From Petunia secreta (taxonomy: Eukaryota; Streptophyta; Magnoliopsida; Solanales; Solanaceae): 64,000 nt of DNA. Made by a program: the position numbers and the translations under genes. Position 1 is the stretch's first letter; the number at the start of each line of letters is the position of its first letter. This document shows, in pieces, positions 48,014 through 59,099 of the stretch. The stretch covers positions 22,790,001-22,854,000 of the forward strand of contig JARKIP010000022.1 of the NCBI GenBank assembly GCA_029990175.1, written 5' to 3'. The notes beneath the pieces were generated by a model. That model was not told where the DNA came from. It saw only the letters and a list, made by a program, of their open reading frames with translations, and searched no databases.

Positions 48014-49905
48014 ATGTATCATAAGCAGCAACTTCATGAGTTTGCGGTAAGACATGGAAAGCCCTTACCAGTCTATGAAATGACTAGGGATGGGGGTCCG
48101 GATCATGCACCAAAGTTCATAACTATCATCACTTTCAACGGTTTCTGATATAAATCCAAATTAGCTGGACGCTCTGTTAAAGTGGCAGAGCAACAGGCTG
48201 CAGGAGAGGTTCTTGCATTACTCCCCAAGGAGGTTCTTGCGTCACTCTCGGGTAAGAAAGTCCTATAATTAAAATATTTGAGATAACTGCACTTGTCGAG
48301 TCACATCTCATTTTGCCATGAGGTAGAAGAAGACACTGATAAGGTAGAGTAAGACACTAATGCAGAAGAAGACATGGAAGTAGAAGACATCCAAGATAGC
48401 CGTGAGGTAAAACACATCCACTTTGCTATTTGCCATATATACTTGTTTGATCTGTTCAGAGAGTGCTCATTTATAACACGTTATGCCGTTTTTTGCTTCA
48501 AACCTGGTGTTCGTCTTGACATTGAGGTAGAAGTATTTTGATGACTGCTGACCGATGAACTCAGTTGCATGCAAAGACTCGACTCGTCTCTTTGTAAAGA
48601 CTCAACGGGTTTCTAGGAGTCTCTATATTTAGGCTAGGTTAAGCCTCTGGCTTCTAATCCAAATGAAGGCTCCTGTTACTCTTTTCTGCTCAGTATGGTA
48701 CTCTTTCCCAATCCTCTTGGATGCGCCTTTCGTACCTTAAGGATATATTTGAACACAAAACAGTGTGATATAGAATTTATATATATGTTGGTATAGTTCC
48801 AATACTTTCACTGAACTGTACTTAAAGTTAGTTAATCACTCCCAAATCATCAAAAAAGCTCTCTACTGCCTATATTTGTTAAAGTTCTAGGTGGGGATTT
48901 CAGACCCTAAATGTTTAATATATTTCTATGTTACTAATTGTTATATTATCTCTTGGTAACTATCCTCCACAGCAAGCACCAAGAGGTGGATATGGTCAAA
49001 GTAGGGAGCATATGCCCTCGGCATCCATGCAGCGCCCTCCAGGCTGGGAGCAGATGCCATCGGCATCCATGCAGGGCCCTCCACAGCAAGCACCAAGAGG
49101 TGGATATGGTCAAGGTTGGGAGCAGATGCCCTCGACATCCATGCAGGGCCCTCCAGGCTTGGAGCAGATGCCCTCGGCATCCATGCAGGGCCCTCCACAG
49201 CAAGCACCAAGAGGTGGATATGGTCCAGGCTGGGAGCAGATGCCTTCAGTATCCATGCAGGGCCCTCCTCAGCAAGCACTAAGAGGTGGATATGGTCCAG
49301 GTTGGGAGCAGATGCCCTCGGCATCCATGCAGGCCCCTCCATCACAGTTTGCGGGTCATGATTACCATCAAAGAGTACAATACACATCACATAGCCCACA
49401 ATATCCACCTCCCTATGGTAATTATCCTTCGCAGCTAGCACCAAGATGCAGCATATATGGTTCAGGTTGGGAGAAAAAGCCTCCAGTATCCATCCAGGGC
49501 CCTGCATTACAGGTCGGTTGTTATAATTACAGCAGGCATGTCTATATGGTCGATGCCTCAGCATCTGCTGTATTTTCTTAAAATCATGCTCACGCTTCTG
49601 GCCCTTCTATTGGTCCACCTTCTCAGGAAAACTACAGCTACAGGGTTTTACCTTATCGAGGTTACGATCATCCACAACCTGGTGAAGTGCCATATCAGTC
49701 TGTAATTCCATCAGTTCAAGTTTATGGTCCTCGCATGGCCCTTCCGCAGCAGTACCTCTATGATCGATCCATGCCTCAATCAGGTGGTTGTGTTATTGTA
49801 CCTGCTGCTATTGTACCTGCTGATACTAGCTATGTGAACAGTGTGTCACCCCAGCCAGGCTATAAATACTATGATGCTAATCAGATGACTCATGGCCCTT
49901 GGTGA
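48014..49905 (+). pseudogene. dsRNA-binding protein (DRB-like) with Pro/Gly/Met repeat tail, two premature stops
   Basis: The ATG at 48014 opens a double-stranded-RNA-binding motif: MYHKQQLHEFAVRHGKPLP, then YEMTRDGGPDHAPKF, FNGF, stop TGA at 48146. It continues in the same frame with SVKVAEQQAAGEVLALL, where the usual end helix lies. A donor follows LSG near 48250. A later exon from about 48957 reads GNYPPQQAPRGGYG and a repeat domain to about 49340. It then meets a single in-frame TAA at 49579-49581 and remains open to 49905, ending YYDANQMTHGPW. DRB proteins assist small-RNA processing. Only two stops interrupt an otherwise clean frame, so decay is recent, or the stops are errors. Confidence 0.65.
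48964..49340 (+). repeat. 72-bp and 42-bp tandem repeats inside the DRB-like tail
   Basis: Units encode (PPQQAPRGGYG)(PGWEQMPSASMQG). The short module GWEQMPSASMQGPP recurs six to seven times and the longer one with QQAPRGGYG about five times. Unit copies are nearly identical at DNA level (cctcggcatccatgcagg), so expansion is young. Confidence 0.88.
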
Positions 49906-50149
49906 ATGAGAATGTTTCAAGAAAATTGTTCAATGTTCTTGTTTGTGTGTTGTAAATTTCCCTTATTTCTTGTACCATCCTTATACTGGACATATTTGAG
50001 TTTTACATTTGAGATACTCTTTTACGTTTTTACAATAGGTTGGAGGTCACTTTACGTCCCTCTTTCACCAATAGATACGTCTCTTCAACTTAAGACCTCC
50101 AATTATTACAAACTATTTCCAAATTTATCTTGCCTGCATGCGCCCTAAA

Positions 50150-51164
50150 TATTAGTAATAAATAAAAGATTAAAACAAACATTCAATCCATTATAGTGAC
50201 TATGTAAGTACATTTTACCACATTTCCTTCATCTTGCATATTACTTAACCAAATCGTCTTTATCATTCATCAAACTATCGTCTGATTTCTCAACCCTAGA
50301 GATTTGTCTATTTCAATCCTTAGTTGATCTTTGTTTTTGGGGTTTGTGAAATGGTGTTACTCAAAACGGTAAAGAAATAGGTTAATAACAATGGAATTCT
50401 AATATACCTTATATTTGGTGGTACTCAAATGCGTATGGTGTAGGAAATGCATTCTTCTCTAATAAATAAAACGTACTTAAAAAAAAAGTACGATCACGCA
50501 CTATGTACAAAGGTACACAGATTTTCATCTCCCATGCATGACTTATTCGTATGGTTCAAGGTTTTGGGAATAAGCCATATTAGTATTAGTTAGTTGGGAA
50601 GAAGGTTTTGGAGGGGAAAAATCTGTTTGAGTGACCAAACACATATAATCTTATGAATAGATTAAGCATAACATAAGGTTAATTCATACTAGTTTCGTGG
50701 AAACATTTCCATTCCATAACTTCAGCAAAACACGACCAAGTTACGGCAATAAATAAACGACAAAACCATAAGCAAAAGCAATAAAAACACTACTATTAGT
50801 GATAGTGATAGACGGTCTGTTAATGATACTGCACAAACATAACGAGTAATATTGTTGTCGTAGTTACAATCCTAAATTAAATTTTAGCTTGACATCAAAA
50901 GGAAAATAACGTACGGCTAAAGTAAGATACCAATTCGTCACGACTAATGTATGATCATGGGATCTCCATTTTGAACCATGTTGTGAAATCCTCTTCAGAT
51001 CCTCATGTCATTTAGTTTAGATTTGATTTAACTATTTTCTTGATTTCAACCATGTTGTGAAATCCTCTTCAGTCCATCCTCCACTTTAATTTTCCATCCA
51101 CGAATATTATTTAACGTTTTATTTAGTTTAAAATCTGTGAATACATTTCTCCCTCCTTGAATAA
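50150..51164. other. No gene seen
   Basis: AT-rich spacer. A short direct repeat ttcaaccatgttgtgaaatc lies around 50980 and 51046. No coding signal. Confidence 0.5.
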
Positions 51165-51313
51165 CCCCCCCCCCCCCCCACAAACATAATGAGCGTACAG
51201 CATTATGTCGCGTCTATCCATTTTTATCAAGAATCCTTATCACAAAATTATCATCTAAATACTAGAACACACAAGCAACATATTACACTGCCGACTAAGG
51301 GGGGGGGGGGGGG
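51165..51313. repeat. C15 and G15 runs 119 bp apart
   Basis: Fifteen C at 51165-51179 and fifteen G at 51299-51313 on the same strand. They can pair with each other or form G-quadruplex/i-motif structures. Homopolymer lengths may be inexact in the assembly. Confidence 0.8.
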
Positions 51314-51922
51314 AGAGGGGGTGGGGACCAAAATAAAATCAACTCATTTTAAAGCAACATATTTGTTGTAGAGACTTTGTGTCATAAATCCCAATAAAAC
51401 CGACTTTATTTTTGTTTGGGGACGTTTACAAAGTGCCCTATCACTTGACACCCAAAATATATGATTTAGCCAATATAATTACTATAATGTGGTGGGATCC
51501 AAATTGCACCGTGAGGATGTGATTTCTTGAATAATTAAAACCGTTCTATAAAGGATGTGTTCCAGCGAGTTGTCGTGTCAATGAAATAAAAGCCCTACCA
51601 CACACTAGCTATTCCACCATCACTTTTATGACCTTCCACCATTTGAATGACACTGTAACGAATTATGGTGTAGATTAGATTATTGAACTTCCAATTTATT
51701 AGTCACGCCATCTCATGGAATTAATTATGACCACTTCGCTATAAAACAAAACTATTTCATATATCAATGCTCTATGACTTAGTAATTAGTAAATGCAACC
51801 AAAACAAACACAACTAACAACGCTCCATCTTTTCAGTTTCAATAAGAATAACAGCCATCAAAACCTCAATTGGGGATGCTATTTCCTAGCAAGCAATAAG
51901 ATTGGTGAGTTAGAAAATCACG

Positions 51923-52566
51923 ATGGAGGAACCATCCCTTTCAAACATCTAAGATGATTTGAAGGCATTAATCATCGAGAAAGTGGTTAGCGACGAGCCA
52001 TCGAGAATGTCTTTAAGGAACATATCTGAAGTGTAAGAACTAGTTACAGTTGTTTCATTCCACAATATATGGAATTACGTATAAATTACTGCATGCTTTT
52101 TTTATTTGGCAGGAGCCGGGATTTTCAACGTATAGTGTTCTCGAGCAGATTCCAGTGCTGCCTGTCTCTGTATCTCAACAGTTATAAGCTACCATATCTC
52201 GATGTTGCAACTATTTATTTTATAAGAAGGCTCCATGAAGAAAGAATTGACCATGCATCTCTGTTCTTTGGCATCTACAAGTTCTTTTACGAGCAAAATA
52301 TTGATGGTTTACCCATCCTGCAGCAAGTTGCTGACTCTGGTATTGGCGAGGCAGTATATGCTTATGGGATTGCATTGCTTTGTAATGGCCAGCACTATAG
52401 TGGAATAGATGAGCTTCGGAGGATATGGTATGACGAAGATGGTAGACGGGATATGATTGTTTATCATCGTGAATTAAGAAATATGCTTGGTCCTGAACGG
52501 TTCAAGAATATCCATCTTCTTAGATTTTGTGTAGAGAATAGCGTGTTGGTCACTGGGTTTCTATGA
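51923..52566 (+). pseudogene. Second F-box-like (At2g35280-type) gene, premature stop in exon 1
   Basis: Exon 1 51923-52032 begins MEEPSLSNI and hits TAA at 51950, then reads on in frame LKALIIEKVVSDEPSRM and RNISEV. The splice GT|GTAAG to GGCAG|G at 52113 gives SRDFQRIVF. Exon 2 carries RRLHEERIDHASLFFGIYKF, then LPILQQVADSGIGEAVYAYG and IALLC, ending at 52566. This matches the 'G..L..AA..G..EA.Y.YGI.LLC' Sel1-like pattern of the family. Exon layout is the same as in the copy at 43.6 kb, including the phase of the single intron. Restart at the internal Met in exon 1 is conceivable but would lose the N-terminal region. Confidence 0.6.
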
Positions 52567-52599
52567 ATCCATACATCATATATGGCTATGGTGAGTTGG

Positions 52600-53295
52600 A
52601 CATAACTTGTGAAAGGTGTATGCTAGTTGTAGAACTGTTCAAGCTTGCAATGCCACTGGGTTGGGATACTGATTTGGGGGATTAATTTACTGAAAGTTTT
52701 CGGACAAGTCAGCTTTTAATGGCCTCTTATTTGACTACTACTTTAGTACTAGCATTACGTTCTATATCGTGGATTGTCTATATAATGTGTTTAAATGAAA
52801 CTTGATTATGGAGTCCTATTATAATTTGGTTTCCAATGGACGCATTCAGTGTTAGATATCTCTCTCTCATCATTTCCTCTTTTATTGTTTTTTATTTGCT
52901 TGTTAGATGTATCTCTCTCAGTCATCTTTTCCCTTTTCTTTGTTCTTTCTTTAATTTGTGTCTATCCTTTGCACCTTATTTTATGAGCAACTTATTTTGA
53001 TTGATAATATGAATTGATTTTAGTTAATATATAGTTTTTATCTTTTTGATGATGCGACAGTCATATATACAAATTGAAAATAATTTAAGCAATATATTTT
53101 ATTGCTTTTTGAAAAATTAAGTGGCAAATTAACAGAAATTTTGAATTATTTCTTATAGATTAATATTTGAAGTTTCTATTGTTTGTAAAGAAATTTTGAA
53201 TTATTTCGCATAGATTTAATTTTTGATGGTTATCAAACATATATTAATGAATTTATAAATTTATAAGCCAATTTTAAGCGCACCCAAACTATCTC
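52600..53295. other. No gene seen
   Basis: AT-rich spacer with the partly repeated word gttagatatctctctc / gttagatgtatctctctc at 52850-52920. No coding signal. Confidence 0.5.
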
Positions 53296-53301
53296 TTGGT
53301 A

Positions 53302-53875
53302 GGGTTTCAACAATTCCCATTACCTCGTATTTACTTATATATTTTTGGAGGATTCGGTAAACCAAAAGTTAAATTTTCTTCTTTTCGCCTCGTCGATCTT
53401 CTCCCTTTCTCAAACATATGCCGGACACTAGTGACCGTGAAATCTGGCCTTTGTGATGGTTCATCCAAACTGAAAACCGTACATGCTTCAATATACGCAT
53501 ATGCAGATCATACTCTACAACTGACGATCTAGTAAGTTTCGTACCACGTTTTTAAAATCTCGGTTATGTTTAATGTAGTTATTTTATTTTAGATCTATTA
53601 AACGGTGAACTATTTTACTATAGATTTTCCCCTCGCGCTTAAACCATCTTTTACCAGACGAAACGACGAAAACTTGTATCTACAGTGGTATGCTTAGGTT
53701 CAACATGTATCTCACTGTGTCGCTGTCTCGCAAAAAGCTTCAGCACGGTTGGTTGCAGTTTGTTACTCGGCGTCGTATCATAGTAGGACAAGCTCTCCAC
53801 TTCGAAATTTTACCACTAAATCCCCAACAAGGTTTCTGTTTTCGCGTTCATATCATCTCCGAAGATGAGGAATAG
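53302..53875 (+). pseudogene. B3-domain-like fragment, two exons, no start found
   Basis: Exon 53302-53531 reads VKFSSFRLVDLLPFSN then an SSKLKTVHASIYAYADHTLQ stretch. Donor ta|gtaagt joins tctacag|t at 53686 in frame (TI-Y-GML). The second exon reads VSLSRKKLQHGWLQFVTRRR, IIVGQALHFEIL, FRVHIISEDEE and stops at 53875. The 'GW..F...R.I..GQ.L.F' run followed by 'F.V.I' is the C-terminal half of a B3 DNA-binding fold as I know it. No ATG precedes exon 1 in frame, so the 5' end is missing or unrecognised. Confidence 0.4.
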
Positions 53876-54278
53876 ATGGATGGTATATTAGGATATTTGG
53901 TGCAGTTTCTGACTATAATTTGGATGTGTAGTATAGACTAGACATTCGTTACTAATCTATGTTCTTGTCCTTTTGTGAGAATTAGATTTTGTGCTGTCTC
54001 TGACTTGTTTTGCTGGTCAAAGGTCTAATGCTAATGCCATACTTGGTTCAACCATTGCTATATAAAGAAGAGGTAGTATGTTCGTGTAAAAAAATCAATA
54101 GTAGAATCGTGCTTAAATTACATGTCACTAATATTAAGTAATTTCTAGTATTACCTACACATTAAAGTTTAAATTCTAACCAACTGAAAAGCACAAAGGG
54201 GAGTTTCACAATTACAAGGGTCACCATAGACTACTTTTTAAATAGGAAAATAACAAAGGGAAAAGTACAAGATAAAAT

Positions 54279-54488
54279 TTAAGTTCCATTGCCGGTGGGA
54301 GGAGAGTTGGGCGGTGTGAAATATACGTCGTCCAAGGACTTGCCCAGAGGTTGGAGGAGAAGTTCAAATATCTTTTTAATCCTCCGAATATCCTTAAGTT
54401 GGCGGTCCCTTGCTTCTATTAGGGCTCCCTTCACTTCATCAAGATCTTTCTTCAAGTCTGCCATCTTTATAACTGGACGTCTTGCCAT
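54279..54488 (-). CDS. Small charged coiled-coil protein with TPPNSP tail (69 aa)
   Basis: The minus-strand ATG at 54488 opens MARRPVIKMADLKKDLDEVK, continues as a basic/acidic helix (ARDRQLKDIRRIKKIFELLL) and ends DVYFTPPNSPPTGNGT. A TATA box lies at 54562-54568, about 75 bp upstream. The intervening leader is A/C-rich and ATG-free except for the start. I do not recognise the family. A broken relative at 58280-58585 shares the Arg-rich helix, the TPPNSP motif and the TATA spacing. Nuclear or scaffold function would be guesswork. Confidence 0.55.
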   Translation of the reverse strand: MARRPVIKMADLKKDLDEVKGALIEARDRQLKDIRRIKKIFELLLQPLGKSLDDVYFTPPNSPPTGNGT

Positions 54489-54561
54489 GATGTCTCTACA
54501 GTTTTGATATAGTTATTGTTACTGTTTTTTCTTGTGTGATGATGATGAAGAATTTTCGTGC

Positions 54562-54568
54562 ATTTATA
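54562..54568 (-). promoter_or_regulatory. TATA box of the 69-aa gene
   Basis: The minus strand reads cactataaatgcac. The first downstream ATG on that strand belonging to a long frame is the one at 54488. Confidence 0.5.
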
Positions 54569-54599
54569 GTGAAACGATGTGTAGTGCTGCGTCCACGGA

Positions 54600-55921
54600 T
54601 GATCCACGATGATCTGAATTAACTAGTGAAGGGTTGCCTGTTTAATAGAAACGACGGTTTCTTGAGTTATACGTTGCATTGCACTCTTTTCAATATTTAT
54701 TGGGAGTAGTTATTGTAGAAATTATAAAACGTAAACAAATTTTCTCTGTTAATCATTTTGTTTTGCTAAGCCTTACAACTTCTTTGCCTTAGGGTCGTGG
54801 GGCTCAAAATGCACCCAGAAGGATGTGCTTTCTAGAATAATCACAATTACAGTTTTACAAAGAATGTGCTCTAGTCGTATTGATATTACTAGTTCTAAAT
54901 ACGCAGTTGCGCGTGTACCCCATACTAAGGAGTATTAAAAATTTAAAAGTAAAAAAAACTTATTCTTGTAATAAAAATATGTTATTTACGGGTTATGTTT
55001 ACCACTAATTGATTTGTTTAATTATGATATTTCTAAATTTTGAAAGGTGAATTTCAAGACTGCTTATGATTGTTTAGTAGACTTTAGTATCAAGTGAAAA
55101 GGAAAAAGAAGAAAAACACATACAATTGAATCTGACAAAATCTTCACACAGTTAGGAGTTAATACTCAGTACATTACCTAGGTTACTAATATGTACAAAC
55201 ACCGCATATTTGATAAGGTGTTTGGATGTAACTTATTATAACACATTTTGGTCTATATATTCAATTTGTCCATCCTCCATGAATGAATTTAGGTTGATCG
55301 CTATTCGTTATTAGCTTTCTGCCTTATCTTTAAATCCCGTTGCATATATTATTTATTAAATTCTTTTCTTCCCGAACAAAAATAAATAAAGTATTAAATT
55401 CCAAAATATAAAAAATTAGCAATGCAACAGTAGCATCTTCACTGCCTCCTCTTTCACCACTATAGAGGGAATTTTACAAATCTAAGTCATGATTTCATTG
55501 TGGTATAAATCGAATACCATTTATAAAATGAAACTTTTGACGATAATAAAATGGGAAAATAGGAATATCACAGAAAAAGTAAAAATATAATTGTTGTTGA
55601 CAAAATAGTGGGATGAAGTTGTCCTAACATATATATTTACCAGATGGCCAAGCAGAGGTACTTCAGAACATAGTAGGGCTGTACGCATGTTAAGATGTAT
55701 ACGCAAAATGGATATGATATATCAAATATGTAAATGAATAAATAAATTGAATGTAAATAACCATTATGAGATGTACTCACAGCTAACAATTCCACTATTC
55801 AGTAATTACGGGCTGGCCAGCGTGTTGTAAAGATTAAAATGTCTAAAGTGATGTGTGAATATAACAAATATGTACCGAATCACATAATTCTGATAAATTA
55901 ATGAATAGATATCACAGAAAT
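54600..55921. other. No gene seen
   Basis: AT-rich spacer; only short chance ORFs. Confidence 0.5.
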
Positions 55922-56064
55922 GGGGCAAATGGCCATCTATGTAGCAATTGCATTTGACAGATATGGTACCTGTATATATATTATCAATTGCAAGGGGCAA
56001 ATGGCCATCTATGTAGCAATTGCATTTGACAGATATGGTACCTGTATATATATTATCAATTGCA
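55922..56064 (+). repeat. 72-bp exact-looking tandem duplication
   Basis: ggggcaaatggccatctatg through tattatcaattgcaa occurs at 55922-55993 and again at 55994-56064 with no obvious difference. It is a very recent event or an assembly artefact. Confidence 0.9.
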
Positions 56065-56668
56065 ACTATTCAAATTCTTCATTTAAATACAGTTAAGAGA
56101 GAGTATTTGGTTAATGTACCCATTTAAGAAGGAAATAAATATCTATGCAACTCTTCAAAGTCTGCACTTTCAGATTCACGAGAAATATTTAATATACCCA
56201 TTTATGGAAAATACTACTTTTATACCAAATAATTCATGACTTTTTAATTAAAGTTAAATTAACTTTTTAGTGCAAAAATTATAGGTAGTACCCAAATCTA
56301 GTTTTTGGGTACACGCATTGCGCGAATATCCCATACTTGTGAGTATAAATCTTTTAGAATTCACATAAAAAATATTACTGTAAAACAATAATTTAAGTCC
56401 TTGAAATGGTGAGTCAATCATATTTGGCTAAAGCATCAAAACAAAGAGAAAAAATCCGTAACCAACAAAGGTTCTTGAAACAAAAGCAGAGTGAAGCAGT
56501 TCCATCATGTATTATATCATTACCTTGTGTATGGACCATTTCTTTCATCCCTCGATGTTGACAAACTTAAAAGTATTTATTTTTGTACATACTCGAGAAC
56601 AATAAAAGATAAAAAGAAACTAAACTACCCTAACATAGAAATACAATCTTGACATTAAAGTCATATAA

Positions 56669-56706
<38 letters not shown>

Positions 56707-58279
56707 CTGTAGTTTTGTTTACAATGACTTTAAGTGAGTAAAAAAGATCCTAAGAAAATTAACTTAAGGTCTTTTAAAGATGTAGTGCTAATTCAATTAT
56801 CTTTCAACGGAGAAGGAGCATTACAGCTACATGTACATGGGTGGGGGGCATATGGTGACATACCACAAAAATGTGGCATGAGTGCTCCTTAGTTTTCAAA
56901 ATGCAATGAGGGTCTTATATAGAGGAGTAATATAAGATACAACAGATCAAATAGTTTAAAGGAAACGGAAGAGTTAATGTGACCTTTCATTTCACCAAAT
57001 TGCAGCTTTAAATTCCTGAAGTGGAAGAGGAAAGCAAACAAGCAATCTAAATCATTGGGAACGACTGCATTTAGTGGCTGCACTAAAGTCTCGTAGGTGT
57101 CTTTCTAATTACTCAGTAGTTCATTGTAAGTGGAAGGTAAGTCTATCGGTTGGTAAGTGTATTTGTAAAAAATATAGCTTTGAAAGGGAAAAACGGTCAT
57201 TCACTTTTAACTTAGAGGATTGGCTCTTTTAGAATAGTATGATATGATGATATGATATGATATGATGATGATGATGCACGCGCCATTATTTAAATAATGA
57301 CCACAGTAATTAAGAGTACTAAACACTCATGCAATGTATACTGTAGTGTCAAATGTTCAATTATAATTCAAGGTGTAGCAATCATGATTTTTGAAGAATT
57401 ATTAACTTAAAATCTTCTACAGTTGGTAGTCTTGTAAAAATCCCGAAATTATTTATATCATTAATTGCAAGAGTAAATGGAAATTATATATAATTATGAC
57501 GACATGAAAATCACAATCATATCACGTGAATACATATTGCAAGTTGCAGCGAGCTGCGTCGTCTTAATGTTATTCTCTAATTCTCTTATTATTTCTTTTT
57601 CTTTTTAACTTTATCTATTTGAGTGAGTTCTATGTTTAGCAGCCATAAGATTAGTCATCTTTCGACTGTTTCCATATAAAACTAGGAAAAATAATTACAT
57701 CAGTAGTTTTTTAATTGACAAAACCAGTAACATGTTTCCGACTAATAATACGGATGATCTTAGTGATCAGGAACCATGCATTTATATGTGCTTCAATTTT
57801 CTTTTCTCGGGGTGAAAACTTTATGAAACGTACACAACTGATGTGAGTGGGATAAATAAAAAGTCGCATATTGAAGGCTTCACTAACAAATTTCTCATTT
57901 GAAGCAAGTGAGGTCTCCATAATCCTATAATAAAAAATACATGCACTGCTCCTCTTCAAAATTTGAATAATCGACACAAAAAGGAAATAACACTAAGAAG
58001 ACGCAATTTGCCGAACGATGTGTGTGGCAACATGCCATAACTATTGATGTCTATGACCAGTTAATGCTACAACTAGCTCATGGCTATATTGATAATTTTG
58101 CGACTCAAAGTCAAGTAGGGCACTTTTCTTACAGAAAAACATATCATATATTAAATATAGTTGCACTGTACGTGGAGAATAGAGAAGAAGTGGAGATATG
58201 AGACATATAGCCTTACCTTTCCGAGTGCATTGATTAAGCTACTAATACTAATAAATACTAAGATAAAATGCATATATCT
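56065..58279. other. No gene seen; (AT)n at 56671-56704 and ATG-ATAT repeat near 57238-57276
   Basis: A pure AT microsatellite and a gatatgat/gatgatg repeat are present. The minus frame at 57083-56889 (QPLNAVVPNDLDCLFAFLF) may be an exon remnant, but I cannot assign it. Confidence 0.5.
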
Positions 58280-58585
58280 TTAATCCTCCGCATTAGGAGA
58301 ATTTGGTGGGGTCACGAACTGGTCGGGATTCACCTCGTTGTCGACAAGCAGTGCGCGAAGCATTCTTTCCATACGCCTCGTGGTCCTGCTGCTTCCCTCA
58401 GCGACTCTAAAAAAACTACCCCTAAGACGCCAGATATCATTGCTGATCAGTTCAAGCGTGCGGGAGTTTTCCTTGACCTGGGACTCAAGAACAGCGATAT
58501 CCCACTTATTCAATACATTGTTGTTGCGGTTGTTGTGCGGGCTATGGTGCCCGTTTGGAGTGAACCTTGTTTCGTTGTTCTACAT
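58280..58585 (-). pseudogene. Broken relative of the TPPNSP small-protein gene
   Basis: On the minus strand the only in-frame ATG (58585) is followed at once by TAG (58582-58580). The frame then stays open to 58280: NNETRFTPNGHHSPHNRNNN, LNKWDIAVLESQVKENSRTL, helix ending RRMERMLRALL, then DQFVTPPNSPNAED. A TATA-like atttata (minus TATAAAT) is at 58701-58707. Either a nonsense mutation at codon 2 killed it, or translation starts elsewhere. Compared with the 69-aa gene it has a longer Asn/His-rich head. Confidence 0.5.
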
Positions 58586-58700
58586 ACTTCTTTCAGATCT
58601 GAGGTGGAAAAATTTTTATGGTTTAGAAATGGCACACAGAAAGGGTGGGAGCTTTCTAGTATTAAGACAAATGTGAGGTTTGCAATGGTAAGCATGAATT

Positions 58701-58707
58701 ATTTATA
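58701..58707 (-). promoter_or_regulatory. TATA-like box of the broken TPPNSP gene
   Basis: The minus strand reads ttctataaataattc, about 116 bp upstream of the in-frame ATG. A minor nearby ATG exists just downstream of the box. Confidence 0.35.
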
Positions 58708-58739
58708 GAATATATGATTGTCGTGTTGCGGTGGTGTAT

Positions 58740-59085
58740 TTGATAAAGGTCGTTTGGTATGATGTATTGACTAATTTAGTCCATGAATTAAGTTTATCCC
58801 TTGTTTGGTAGAAAAATTCAATCAAGTACTAGGAATCCATATACAATTTAATGCCTCAATACAATTGTAGTATAAATTAACACCAAGGCCAACATGGTAT
58901 TAGTAATACCATGCTTATTAATACATGGATAAACAATAAAATGACAAAAATACTCACTCTCAAACCCTCATTTTTAATACATGTATAAGAATTCATTACT
59001 AATCTCTGCACTACTAATTCTTGTATTATTAATCCGTGTATAACTCGTTTCTCAACTTAGTATATGGTCAATTGATAACTCATTC
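58740..59085. mobile_element. Possible MITE remnant with internal palindrome
   Basis: It starts ggtcgtttggtatgatg, a wording often seen at MITE ends, and holds the perfect palindrome catggtattagtaatacca+tg (58893-58913) and repeated (at)taatacatg(g/t)ata words. No matching right terminus was found. Confidence 0.3.
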
Positions 59086-59099
59086 TATATCATGAAAGA

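Noticed and set aside
48938..49564. Long alternative-frame ORFs on both strands over the repeat tail
   Set aside because: 72-bp repeats are multiples of three and keep all frames open; only the frame continuous with the C-terminus to 49905 makes sense.
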